Source of the DNA: Saccharospirillaceae bacterium
Lineage (GTDB): Bacteria; Pseudomonadota; Gammaproteobacteria; Pseudomonadales; Oceanobacteraceae
NCBI GenBank assembly: GCA_022448365.1
Contig: JAKVCS010000001.1
Location: 620,001-684,000, forward strand
Reading direction: 5' to 3'
DNA length: 64,000 bases
The position numbers and the translations under genes were made by a program. How positions within the stretch are numbered: position 1 is the first letter of the stretch; each line of letters starts with the position of its first letter. Of the stretch, positions 10,701 to 17,016 are shown piece after piece. The notes under the pieces are model-generated. The model saw only the letters and a list, made by a program, of their open reading frames with translations, was not told the origin of the DNA and did no database searches.

Positions 10701-11516
10701 AAACGCCCAATCCAGCGTATCAGCGGCGTCGTCAATGGTTAACACCGCGGCGGCTGGGCGAACAACTACCTGAACGTCATTATCCAGGTCCTGCTGTACA
10801 TCATCGGAGGCAAGTGCAGCGGCACTGCTGGTCAGAATCTGACTCCAGGAGGCACCCGCATTATCGCTTGCCTGCTTAACAATCACTTCTTCCCATTTTT
10901 GCTGAATCTCGCGAGCAGCGGCACGAACCGGGGCATCTTTGTTATTGCTGTTGGCGGCCACATAATCAACTGCGTAGAAATCGTCTTGCAGCGCCCACTT
11001 CTCGGCCAGCTGAGCGGCAATTACTTCAACGGGTTCGCCACTGTCTTTCGCCAGCGCACCAATTACAGTAGTGAATGGCGTCACTAAGTTACTGTTGTCA
11101 TCACCGCCTTTAACGTTAACCGGCAATAAAACACTCTGTCGGGTTATTGCCTGATCCGGGTTATCCATATCAACGGTCTGACCCGGCACGATTTGCGCCA
11201 GTAATTTATCCACCGCCTGACCGGCTGGTACCGTCAACTCAAAACGACCCTGCGCATCAGTGGTTGCGCGATATTCACCGGCAGCGTCACAAACGAAGTT
11301 GTCGTTATTATCGATACAAACAAATGCATTGCTCAGGTAACCGTCGATAACCTGGCCGCGGACGGCCGTCTGATTGACCGGAGTTGGCTGGGTTGGACCG
11401 CCGTTATCAACGTCAGGCGAGGCACCGCTGGAGCCCTGGTCACCACTACAAGCAACTAAGCTGGCCACGCCAATCGCGAGAGCGATCTTGCGCGGCAGGA
11501 ACGCGTGATTCTTCAT
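4797..11516 (-). CDS. Giant repeat-containing surface lipoprotein with DUF1566/Lcl-like domains
   Basis: 2239 residues. The N-terminus has a lipobox (LVACSG; Cys23) followed by a Ser/Gly/Pro/Asn linker. Residues 50-210 contain a 'GQVIDGYLSNAFVCIDNND' carboxypeptidase-regulatory-like part and 'LVTPFTTVIGAL', a combination common in marine surface lipoproteins. Residues about 254-1307 are 12 tandem repeats of about 88 residues (DYEYRI, VGDVAIAAG, LRVKAVAG). Residues about 1310-1480 form a first DUF1566/Lcl-like domain and 1480-1742 are alpha-helical and Ala/Gln-rich. Three more Lcl-like domains follow near 1775-1942, 1955-2082 and 2094-2239 (GLIWLRES, SDWRLPSVAELQAL). The substrate is unknown; an adhesin or surface-structural role next to the Tad genes is inference. 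It is transcribed toward flp but has its own terminator. Confidence 0.85.
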   Translation of the reverse strand: MKNHAFLPRKIALAIGVASLVACSGDQGSSGASPDVDNGGPTQPTPVNQTAVRGQVIDGYLSNAFVCIDNNDNFVCDAAGEYRATTDAQGRFELTVPAGQAVDKLLAQIVPGQTVDMDNPDQAITRQSVLLPVNVKGGDDNSNLVTPFTTVIGALAKDSGEPVEVIAAQLAEKWALQDDFYAVDYVAANSNNKDAPVRAAAREIQQKWEEVIVKQASDNAGASWSQILTSSAAALASDDVQQDLDNDVQVVVRPAAAVLTIDDAADTLDWAFVAGFEQPQHYEFSVNSGASFQVVTVKPVVLENLAYATGQVQLRVRADVTNNNPVGVAAKNASPLTRIVDDIAAPKNLLVNDAQDTLDWDNVSGYSNLSDYEYRITSGSQQRDWQAVNVKPLVIGDFDVAVNAIEIRVKAVASKNLAGQVARNPLAFNAVVRNIAAPANLVVDDVANTLDWQFVTGFSSAGDYEYHTGNGQWQTVNAKPLQVGDVAIAAGALQLRVKANAGQVAGASASSGAAFNTVIRNIAAPVSVSDDSADTFAWQLVSGYGQISDYEISINSAAWRTATATDRSIAIGNEKRDAGYVRVRVKAVAGVREVGATASSSAFTKAATAAPAPTNPVVDDVTNTFDWTFANGFTKAADYQYRIGNGAWMTATAKPVQVGDVAIAAGGVELRVAAVAGEWLASPVITNADAFTIVVTDIAAPQVSGDDTANTFSWSFVAGYDNVSDYEIRINDGSWTVATDAQRTIAIGDVDRDGGYIEVRVKAVAGLRNAGAIAKSPAFKKTLVVAPAPTNLVVNDAVNTLNWTFVSDYTKVSDYQYRINSGRWQPVTTKPIQVGDVAIAVGDMELRIAPIASERLAGQIAKNTEAFAEVIRGIAAPVPTSDDDADSFSWSLVNGYNDISDYEIKIDSADWRAAIAADRNIAMGDVARAAGYIQVRVAAVNGIREAGAIAQSAEFKKALVSAAAPTGLVTNDVTDTLDWNYVAGFTDTSDYEYRITSGSQQSDWQTIGAKPLVVGDFDIDANAIEIRVAAVADVRLAGQVARSPQGFNAVIRNIAAPTNLQVNDVANTLDWTNVAGYTNIADYEFHTGDGNWQVTSAKPIEVGDVGIAAGALQLRVKAATGREAGATASNPTAFAKVIKNIAAPVATSDDDADTFSWSFVSGYENISTYEIKIGSADWRVATDSDTSVNVGDENRTAGYVQVRVAAVTGINDAGASAVSAEFTQLVIVAAPNNLVVEDDDDTLNWKNIAGFDNAADYQYALVIAGETQAWQNATAKPIQLSDDFVGTVKLRVAGEQNEVAESIAFTKTEFVKLDADGERLLSTATDFSCIRDSRFSGGIYWQKSSNQYSDTVPYTNSDSSIKTIESEITRSNSSAICGFSDWQAASIAELQKLRTYTYIEPGYSQENLHWGNGKYFSFMSSYGSDYYWSRDFAVENGVIDTTKRRVASRGYSQLSTSDRELSQKYYQLLTRVPVIGATYIAKVAASKLELTSAQTTLPGWQTDARNSVTTSQSEFTAAVNSADLTRLKGLLLARIEQANTRQDSVNTLTDNFDAKLTEFNADVTRLNNNPDGQVSDAELQQFNAALAEFEAALSAYKAAQNSDITDAIATLAAMQSKVAGVIGDTETAAQLATDTAAANDQLLTANTQAGEVTAAQQAVSDTPNDAALAETLYLAARTGLAEIFKAQQTLTDLQQRRQALVDLIIELADGAFGSNLIAAYQNQLGVLDQQITNLQNWINTRTPVTDLAVDDAFANGYTVSVAAATIVSGSVSFAKLDEKGRYIPADTTYIQGYRCVQDLREEQDKASDSAVIWRLLEKGSDDLKNRQDFTDAVDLLAEANTNNWCGKDNWSLPTVKQLSSLNTLDENSYYYDTTIDPTVFVNYAGSADKYGSSDAFQRYWQWTSVAGNAGERLAYTFNTNGYYKAETLSLDITDTLDSGYLVFARLVSFTAPPSKFEMLNVAGEVTTSADDWVCSRHVDNGLIWLRESQMPQPGVARTLAVATAEIDMVNICGSSDWRLPSVAELQALRPVDGRHFATINEDVNYMTSATEKDVYDRLMPVVFSFKTGNSETGRNSDGYMGLWVTNATGSARAGLASGFVGLDNLGQVTLTGVNYCIREESSGNVWTTHLSVSKDASNHSGVSSFTRYCGISGNDWKYPTVAQMKSLYSEPALTNLHGDRVIDGSYWTSDIKDDPACTGWGCDQIATVITHEGNEQQLTIDRYSSSAPKNHNRYIYTTN
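7595..10757 (-). repeat. Twelve tandem repeats of about 264 bp inside the giant lipoprotein gene
   Basis: Each unit has the pattern [A/V]AP..., D[D/V]..NTLDW.FV.G[F/Y]...DYEYRI, a Trp-containing strand, then V.VGDVAIAAG..LRVKAVAG...A. Three unit types are visible: A (ITSGSQQ.DW...GDFD), B (short with GDVAIAAGALQLRVKA) and C (DYEI.I...W..A...IAIGD..R.AGY). In protein order they run: divergent 1, A2-B3-C4, B'5-C6, B'7-C8, A9-B10-C11, divergent 12. The A-B-C trio thus appears twice around two B'-C pairs, which points to segmental duplication. The fold is probably beta-sandwich, fibronectin-like, by strand pattern only. Confidence 0.85.
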
Positions 11517-11872
11517 GATGTACTTCCAATTTTCCGGACAAGTCAGGCCGCGCTGATTGTTGTTCTGGCAATGTTCTGAAGGCGTTTTTTTCGCGCTACA
11601 TATACCTGCGTGTCCGCACTTAATATGCTAAGCAACAGTTGTGAATGAGATCCGGGCGCGGATCGTAATCTAAATGACAAACGTTTGCAATTGATAGTTA
11701 ATTCAAATTAACATAGCGGTCAACTTTTACGATTGATCAGTTATTCAATCTAAAAATACCTGCAAAAAAAGGTCTTTTTAGATGAACAGGTAATCTGAAT
11801 TCTTGTACAAACCGGTCAGGTGGTTAAGCGCAATATGCATGACTCATCAGACACATTAAAAAAGAAGTAATC
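11517..11872. promoter_or_regulatory. 356-bp divergent intergenic region between two lipoprotein genes
   Basis: No convincing coding sequence. The region is AT-rich in its centre and must hold the promoters of both outward-reading genes. The clearest element is an imperfect inverted repeat at 11750-11781: arms CTAAAAATACCT and AGGTCTTTTTAG (11 of 12 pair) around an A-rich loop. It could be an operator or a stem-loop in the leader of the rightward gene. I could not assign confident -35/-10 boxes. Confidence 0.5.
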
Positions 11873-14245
11873 ATGACGTCTAAAAACTCCTCCCACGCAC
11901 CTGCTCAGATGCGACGCTCGGCGCTGTTAGCATCGGCGATATCGGTGGCCATTCTCAGTGGTTGCGGTGGTGGTGGCGGTAGCTCCTCTGCCACTCCAAC
12001 AAGTGTCAACCGATGTTCCGACTGGAACCTCAACGCCAGCTGTGAAGCCTTCGAAATTCACTCTCATGCATCCCTGGCACAAGAGGGAAAGAACGGTCCG
12101 TTTTTAACCCCGGGCAGCACGATTACTGCCAGCTCTGCGGTCAATCGCAGTGGTTTTATGACGGCACCCGATGGTGCACAAATTGTCTCGCCATTCACCA
12201 CCCTGATCGCCAGTGAATTGTTGTTTAACCCGAATATTCCGGCGCTGTCCGATAGCGAACAGGAAGAACGATTAACTCAGGCAACGACCTACCTGAACAG
12301 TAAGTTTCCGGAACTGGATTTCTCTCGCTACCTGTTTCAACAGGGACCAAGCACTCATGGGCAGCAAATTCAGGCCAGTATTGATCGTGCTTTATCCAAC
12401 ATTACCGACCTGAATCCGTACTGCATTGTCGCCGCTGTGGTTGATGCCATGGTGATAAACCAATCGTTCGACGTCAGCATTCAACGCGATCAGGCAGCAG
12501 TGCAATGTCCGGCTGCAAATGTCAGCGTTGGTATTCTTAACGATACCCTGAGCCGCTTTGAAACCGTCGGTATTGCAGAACAGCAAGACATCATTGTCGC
12601 CGCGACTAAAAATGAGCTGACAGTATGGAGCAACGACCAGTTAACGGCCGCCAATGCCAGTGCGATCAGCAGCCAAAACGCGACTGACAACGCACCATCC
12701 GTACCGGGACAAAAAACCATCAGCGACGCTCTGCTGAAACAACTGAACCAACCGTTATCAGCATTAGATGATGACGATGACAACGATGACGATGACGACG
12801 ACGACGACTACGATGGCGGCTCTGGTGCTTCCAACGTTGGCGGTGGCGGCCAGCCAACCACACCGCCGGTCACCGTACCGGTAACCACGCGACAATTTGA
12901 TAACATCACCCTGGTAAAACCAGCTTACAACACACAATCGGTTTACCTGGTAAACAGCAGCTTCCTGACGTTCAATGAAACACGTAATCAAGCCTGCGAT
13001 AGCGGCGCAACGGGTAATGATGGTTTGCATAAAGTTCAACTGCACAGCAACACTGCAAACACATTGAGCAGCTCCAGTATTACTGCGCTATTGGCTACCA
13101 GCCAGATCCCTGTTGCAAAACAACTGCCCGCTGACATCACCCCGGATGACGCCTCAGTGAATGGCAGTACGCTCGATGAACGCCGTTTCGATGCATTTGC
13201 GGGTGCTACGGGCTACGTACCGCCGCCCACAACACCAACCGTACCAACACCGACCAGTCCAGCACCGGGTACGGATGCCAGCTGTCTTAATGACGCCTTC
13301 GCCCACCTGGCGATTTCGGCTAACGAACAAGTGCTGATGGCAGCAACCGATAAGCGTCTTTTCCGCCTGAACATGGAAAATCTGGAGCAAATAGGCAACG
13401 CCTATGCCCCATTTGCCGATTCGGTGGATATAAACCACATCAGCCTCAGCGCTGACGGCAGTCTAGTTTTGGTCAGCACCAACGAGAACCGCGGTCTCAG
13501 CCTGGTAAATACCGCCACAATGACGCAAGCAGGCTGGCTATCCGCACCAGCAGAAGGCCAAACCGAACTGACTCAGGTGAAGCAGGCTTTCTTCTTCAAT
13601 AAGCACCAACAAATTGCGGCGATTGAAGGCGGTACTGGTATTAGCGCCAACAAACTGCACATCATTGACAGCAGCAAAACCAACAGTCCAACTGTTAGCC
13701 AGAGCATGGAACTAACAGCCCCGATTGCCCATATCTCAGTATCGCCGGATCGCGAACATCTGGCAGCGCTGACCACAGACAATAAATTGTGGCTATATCA
13801 ACTGAGTGGCACCGTTGAGCTATTGGAAACCTTCGGCCCGGTAGCGCAAGCACAGCAACTGCTGCTACAAAATGACCAGGCGTTGATTCTGGATAACACG
13901 GGCGAGGTATTACAAACCTTTAATTTCGGAAACCGCTTTGGTAACCCACTGGTTCAGGCAAAAAATGAGCTTAGCCTGGCACGTATTCTGGGCGTGAACG
14001 CCAATCGTCAGAAAGTGAACAAAGACATGTTCCTGCCACAAAGCGGCGCAGAAATCGGCAAAGACCTTGGCTCTGTTACAATCAGCTGGACCAGTACCAG
14101 CGAGTCGGCAGTAAACCCGACCACAGGTAACGTCAGCGTAACATCGAACGCTCTGCCGGTAATTCTGGATGCGACTTTGACGGGCGACTACCGTGGTGAA
14201 ACCATCACTCTGAAAAAATCGTTCCAGATTCAGGTCAGCAACTAG
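11873..14245 (+). CDS. Large surface lipoprotein with poly-Asp linker, propeller-like and Ig-like parts
   Basis: 790 residues. The signal sequence ends at the lipobox LSGC (Cys31), followed by GGGGGSSS. Residues about 100-140 contain 'IVSPFTTLIASEL', also present as 'LVTPFTTVIGAL' in the divergent giant lipoprotein, so the two may share an N-terminal domain. An acidic tract (residues 299-314) and a Gly/Thr/Pro linker lead to residues about 470-690, with repeated LAISANEQVLMAATDKRLF / ISLSADGSLVLVSTN / ISVSPDREHLAALTTD segments typical of WD/YVTN-type beta-propellers. The last 90 residues (DMFLPQSGAEIGKDLGSVT, then ISWTSTSESAVN) look like an atrophied bacterial Ig-like domain. Function unknown; it is probably anchored in the outer membrane. 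A terminator follows directly. Confidence 0.8.
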   Translation: MTSKNSSHAPAQMRRSALLASAISVAILSGCGGGGGSSSATPTSVNRCSDWNLNASCEAFEIHSHASLAQEGKNGPFLTPGSTITASSAVNRSGFMTAPDGAQIVSPFTTLIASELLFNPNIPALSDSEQEERLTQATTYLNSKFPELDFSRYLFQQGPSTHGQQIQASIDRALSNITDLNPYCIVAAVVDAMVINQSFDVSIQRDQAAVQCPAANVSVGILNDTLSRFETVGIAEQQDIIVAATKNELTVWSNDQLTAANASAISSQNATDNAPSVPGQKTISDALLKQLNQPLSALDDDDDNDDDDDDDDYDGGSGASNVGGGGQPTTPPVTVPVTTRQFDNITLVKPAYNTQSVYLVNSSFLTFNETRNQACDSGATGNDGLHKVQLHSNTANTLSSSSITALLATSQIPVAKQLPADITPDDASVNGSTLDERRFDAFAGATGYVPPPTTPTVPTPTSPAPGTDASCLNDAFAHLAISANEQVLMAATDKRLFRLNMENLEQIGNAYAPFADSVDINHISLSADGSLVLVSTNENRGLSLVNTATMTQAGWLSAPAEGQTELTQVKQAFFFNKHQQIAAIEGGTGISANKLHIIDSSKTNSPTVSQSMELTAPIAHISVSPDREHLAALTTDNKLWLYQLSGTVELLETFGPVAQAQQLLLQNDQALILDNTGEVLQTFNFGNRFGNPLVQAKNELSLARILGVNANRQKVNKDMFLPQSGAEIGKDLGSVTISWTSTSESAVNPTTGNVSVTSNALPVILDATLTGDYRGETITLKKSFQIQVSN
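12767..12814 (+). repeat. GAT/GAC codon tract (poly-Asp) within the lipoprotein gene
   Basis: Sixteen consecutive codons encode Asp except for one Asn and one Tyr (DDDDDNDDDDDDDDYD), mixing GAT and GAC. Such tracts are flexible, strongly acidic linkers, possibly Ca-binding in sea water (inference). The DNA is a trinucleotide repeat and could vary in length by slippage. Confidence 0.8.
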
Positions 14246-14262
14246 TCTCCACGCCAATGCCC

Positions 14263-14296
14263 AAGGCCGTATCTGATTGAAGATACGGCCTTTTTT
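14263..14296 (+). terminator. Rho-independent terminator after the 790-residue lipoprotein gene
   Basis: Perfect 12-bp stem AAGGCCGTATCT / AGATACGGCCTT with a 6-base loop (GATTGA), followed by TTTT. It begins 18 bp after the stop codon. Confidence 0.93.
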
Positions 14297-14370
14297 ATCT
14301 CTGCCACACGGGCTTTCCGGTAGTACAAGGAGCTGTCTATAACTCTTTGAAAAACTTAGTGAAAAAAGTG

Positions 14371-14398
14371 TTGACGAGATAAAAGATCGTGGCATAAT
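14371..14398 (+). promoter_or_regulatory. Probable sigma70 promoter of the tRNA-Met gene
   Basis: TTGACG at 14371-14376 and CATAAT at 14393-14398, with a 16-bp spacer. It ends about 50 bp upstream of the mature tRNA. Both boxes are one base from consensus. Confidence 0.7.
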
Positions 14399-14448
14399 AC
14401 GCGCCACTTGAGATGGCAAGGTGTTCAACACCCCGCTCAATGTGATGT

Positions 14449-14525
14449 GGCTATGTAGCTCAGCTGGTTAGAGCACAGCATTCATAATGCTGGGGTCGGC
14501 AGTTCAAGTCTGCCCATAGCTACCA
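14449..14525 (+). tRNA. tRNA-Met (elongator, anticodon CAU)
   Basis: A 77-nt cloverleaf starting GGCUAUG and ending with encoded CCA. The anticodon stem CAGCA/UGCUG encloses UUCAUAA, giving anticodon CAU. The T arm is GGCAG-UUCAAGU-CUGCC. The GGCUA start and D-arm sequence match elongator rather than initiator tRNA-Met. The acceptor stem has a G1-U72 wobble. From position 33 onward the sequence lies in the repeat shared with the far end of the prophage, so the 3' half may be phage-supplied. Confidence 0.96.
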
Positions 14526-14587
14526 CTTATTCCGAAGGCTAGCAGGTTAGTACTTGCTAGCTTTTTTCGTTTTTGGGTTAGGTTTTT
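14481..14587. repeat. Left attachment-site repeat (attL), part of tRNA-Met
   Basis: Starts in the anticodon loop (TTCATAATGC...) and runs through the tRNA 3' end and a small stem-loop (GCTAGCAGG...TTGCTAGC). The first 87 bp are identical to 21501-21587. Counting on to GGTTTTT, 105 of 107 positions match, with differences at 14568 and 14577. The integrase gene lies next to it. Confidence 0.93.
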
Positions 14588-14626
14588 AAAGAACATGGCC
14601 CACAGGCCGCATAAACACTGACTTTC

Positions 14627-15520
14627 TCAAAGCTTTAAGCTTTCAAATATACCGACAACATTTGAACTTGACTGACTGATACCGACCAAAGGGTTTAGGT
14701 CTAAAGCCTGATTCATATACTCAGGGGATAAATGGGCATATCGCATTGTGATTTTTATATCAGAATGACCGAGTAACTCCTTTAACGTGAGTATATTGCC
14801 GCCGTTCATCATGAAGTGACTCGCAAAGGTATGCCTCAGTATGTGGGTCGCCTGACCTTCGGGGAGCTGAATACGGGAACGCTTAACAGCAGAACGGAAA
14901 GCAGACCGGCAGTCATTGAATAACCTAATATTCTGAGCAGACCTGGCGACCGATAATATCTCTAAGTGAAGCTGGCTGGAGATAGGAACAGACCGAGATT
15001 TTCCGTTCTTGGTGTCAGTAAAACGTAAGGCGGGCTGGTCGGTATTAAGCAAACCTGACCTTAGCAAGTATTCAGCCTCGCCAAAGCGGGCTCCTGTAGA
15101 AAGGCAAATTTTGACAACGGTGGTTAAGTGCCTGTTACGTGATTCTGAACAAGCTGAAAGCAAAAACGGAATTTGATCAGTAGTTAAAAAACCTAGTTGG
15201 CGTTCAGTTTCACGAAATTGACGGATTTTGGACAACGGGTTACCACCGTCATAAAAACCAAGTCGGTCGAGTTCATTGAACACAGCGCGAAGATAACGCA
15301 TTTCATGATTTACGGTGACAGCCTTAACCTGAGTAATACGAAAAGCCCTGTATTCTGAAAATACGGAGGCATCAAAATCAGATACGAGTGGATTATTCAT
15401 CCTATAACAAGTGGCTATCAAGCGATCGTAGCGATACTTGTGATCTTTAAGCGTTTTACCATGAGCGTTATACCAGATGTCAACCAACTGGCTAAGCCGG
15501 GTTATAGCTGGGTCAATCAT
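14627..15520 (-). CDS. Phage tyrosine recombinase (integrase)
   Basis: 297 residues, XerC/D-like in size. A SAM-like N-terminal domain (about 1-105) is followed by the catalytic domain. STGARFGEAEYL carries the first catalytic Arg, a Lys-bearing strand follows (FTDTKNGKSR), then HILRHTFASHFM (HxxR) and LLGHSDIKITMRYAHL with the nucleophilic Tyr. All catalytic residues are present. It presumably recombines the tRNA-Met site with the phage copy. The ATG overlaps the rep stop (TAATG at 15518-15522), so translation is probably coupled to Rep, which is unusual for an integrase. It lies about 40 bp from attL. Confidence 0.93.
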   Translation of the reverse strand: MIDPAITRLSQLVDIWYNAHGKTLKDHKYRYDRLIATCYRMNNPLVSDFDASVFSEYRAFRITQVKAVTVNHEMRYLRAVFNELDRLGFYDGGNPLSKIRQFRETERQLGFLTTDQIPFLLSACSESRNRHLTTVVKICLSTGARFGEAEYLLRSGLLNTDQPALRFTDTKNGKSRSVPISSQLHLEILSVARSAQNIRLFNDCRSAFRSAVKRSRIQLPEGQATHILRHTFASHFMMNGGNILTLKELLGHSDIKITMRYAHLSPEYMNQALDLNPLVGISQSSSNVVGIFESLKL

Positions 15521-16827
15521 TAAAAAGGAACCGCCGTATTGCTTTGTATGCTGCCAACGCCGTTAAGCCGATGCGTTAACAGTCGATCTTCCACAAATTC
15601 AGTGACAAGCGATTCCAGTTCAGAGGAATTACCATACAAGAGAAGACCAAAATACTGGGCTAAGTCTGAGTCCAAACCACTACTTTTTAGAATGTGGTTT
15701 ACGGCGTGTTTTACGGTTAGGCCCTTGCGGGCTGCTAACTTTAAATAATTACCCATGTACATGGCGACATTACGTTTACTGGTATCGTCCTGGGTAACTT
15801 TCTGCGCTCTTGAGTAGTTGAAGTCTTCATTTAAGTCATACCAATGAATGTCTTCCATTAGAAGCTGCCAGATTGGGTGTATATAAGTGGTTGAGTGCTG
15901 AAGACGAAAATTATTCAGGGCATAGAGCCAGAGGCCGCGTAAGTGCTTTTTCAGGTCGCGTGGTTCGCGTATACAAACATACTGGCCGGTTTTAAGAAGA
16001 TTGCCGTTTTCGAATTCTTTGATGATGGTGTGAGAAAAACGGAATTCAATCCGGCGTACTTGATCCCCTTCTTTGTATTCAGATTCGCGCGGATTTTCAA
16101 CAGAGGGAGTACAGCGCCAAGTGCCTTGCCAGTAGTCTTTTTTACCGGTGGCTTCGATTTCTTCGGTTTTATCGTACACACAGAGCTGTAAGCCACTGGA
16201 CTGGCCAAACATATAGGTTTGGTTCTGGCCATATACGAAAGCAGCGCCAGCGGCCGAGAAATGCGCGTTAGAGATGCCGGATACCTTCATTTGACGCTTA
16301 GAGCGAGTAACCATTTTTTGTTCGAAATCATCAGGTAATTCGAAACCCTTTGCATCAACAGCCAAGTGAACAGCAACACCGGACGCGATCAGGGTATCAG
16401 CAAAGTGATTTCCGACCTCGTGGAGCTTGTTTGTCAGACCTTCTAGGCCGTAATAGCCGATAGCCTCTGGTGATACTTCGATTTTTAAGTGAGGGCCGGT
16501 TTGGTCAGCTTCTTTGAAAAAACTCTTGAATAGAACAACAAAGCCAAGCTCTAAGTTTTTTAGAACATATTGATACCCGGACTGACTGCCAGCACGAGAA
16601 AAACGCCAGTTAATACCGCCAATATTAACAATATCAGTATTTTTACTATCAAAGTGATTAGCGAGAGTCTCTAAAACGTCTTCCTTTGGTGTGCAGTTGT
16701 ATAACTGCCTGATGGTATCAACACCAATGTGTAAAAAACGAACGTCAGAGAGATCATAAGAAACGGTACATTTTTCATTCTCAAATGTCTGACCTTTACG
16801 AACCATCTTTTGATTTTTATATCTCAT
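15520..16827 (-). CDS. Filamentous phage replication initiation protein (Rep, RstA/gpII-like)
   Basis: 435 residues. LCVYDKTEEIEA (about residues 215-226) and VRRIEFRFSHTIIKEF (about 257-272) match the 'YDK..EI' and 'R.E.R.....L' motifs of the phage replication initiation factor family (RstA, Pf-type Rep), which nick the phage origin for rolling-circle replication. The conserved Tyr nucleophile cannot be pinpointed by eye. GGAATTTCTCT ahead of the ATG is a good ribosome site. The hairpin-rich gap just upstream is the likely origin. It is cotranscribed with the integrase. Confidence 0.87.
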   Translation of the reverse strand: MRYKNQKMVRKGQTFENEKCTVSYDLSDVRFLHIGVDTIRQLYNCTPKEDVLETLANHFDSKNTDIVNIGGINWRFSRAGSQSGYQYVLKNLELGFVVLFKSFFKEADQTGPHLKIEVSPEAIGYYGLEGLTNKLHEVGNHFADTLIASGVAVHLAVDAKGFELPDDFEQKMVTRSKRQMKVSGISNAHFSAAGAAFVYGQNQTYMFGQSSGLQLCVYDKTEEIEATGKKDYWQGTWRCTPSVENPRESEYKEGDQVRRIEFRFSHTIIKEFENGNLLKTGQYVCIREPRDLKKHLRGLWLYALNNFRLQHSTTYIHPIWQLLMEDIHWYDLNEDFNYSRAQKVTQDDTSKRNVAMYMGNYLKLAARKGLTVKHAVNHILKSSGLDSDLAQYFGLLLYGNSSELESLVTEFVEDRLLTHRLNGVGSIQSNTAVPF

Positions 16828-17016
16828 AGAGAAATTCCATTTTTTGCGGGGTGTAGAGGAGATAAGTCCCCTTTTAAATTAAGTGTTACAAGCACTTAGT
16901 GCAGAAGGCTTCGATACCGCCTCGCCGCGCTAATCACTGCGTGTTATCGCGGCTCGTCAGCAGCTCGCCTGTTTGCGCCAGAGGCGCGTTGTTAGTGAAA
17001 AGGTGCAAAGCCATAC
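16828..17016. other. Hairpin-rich phage intergenic region, candidate replication origin and packaging signal
   Basis: 189 bp without a gene between zot and rep. Three inverted repeats lie in a row: GCACT-T-AGTGC (16892-16902); a long imperfect hairpin at 16924-16953 with outer arms GCCGCG/CGCGGC and inner arms TAA.CAC/GTG.TTA; and GCGCC-AGA-GGCGC (16975-16987). In M13 and CTX-type phages the intergenic region next to Rep carries stacked hairpins for packaging and plus/minus strand origins. The assignment here is by position and structure only. Confidence 0.55.

Noticed and set aside
12490-13045. Minus-strand frames with poly-Ile/Val stretches
   Set aside because: They are the reverse of the GAT/GAC tract (ATC/GTC codons) inside the lipoprotein gene.
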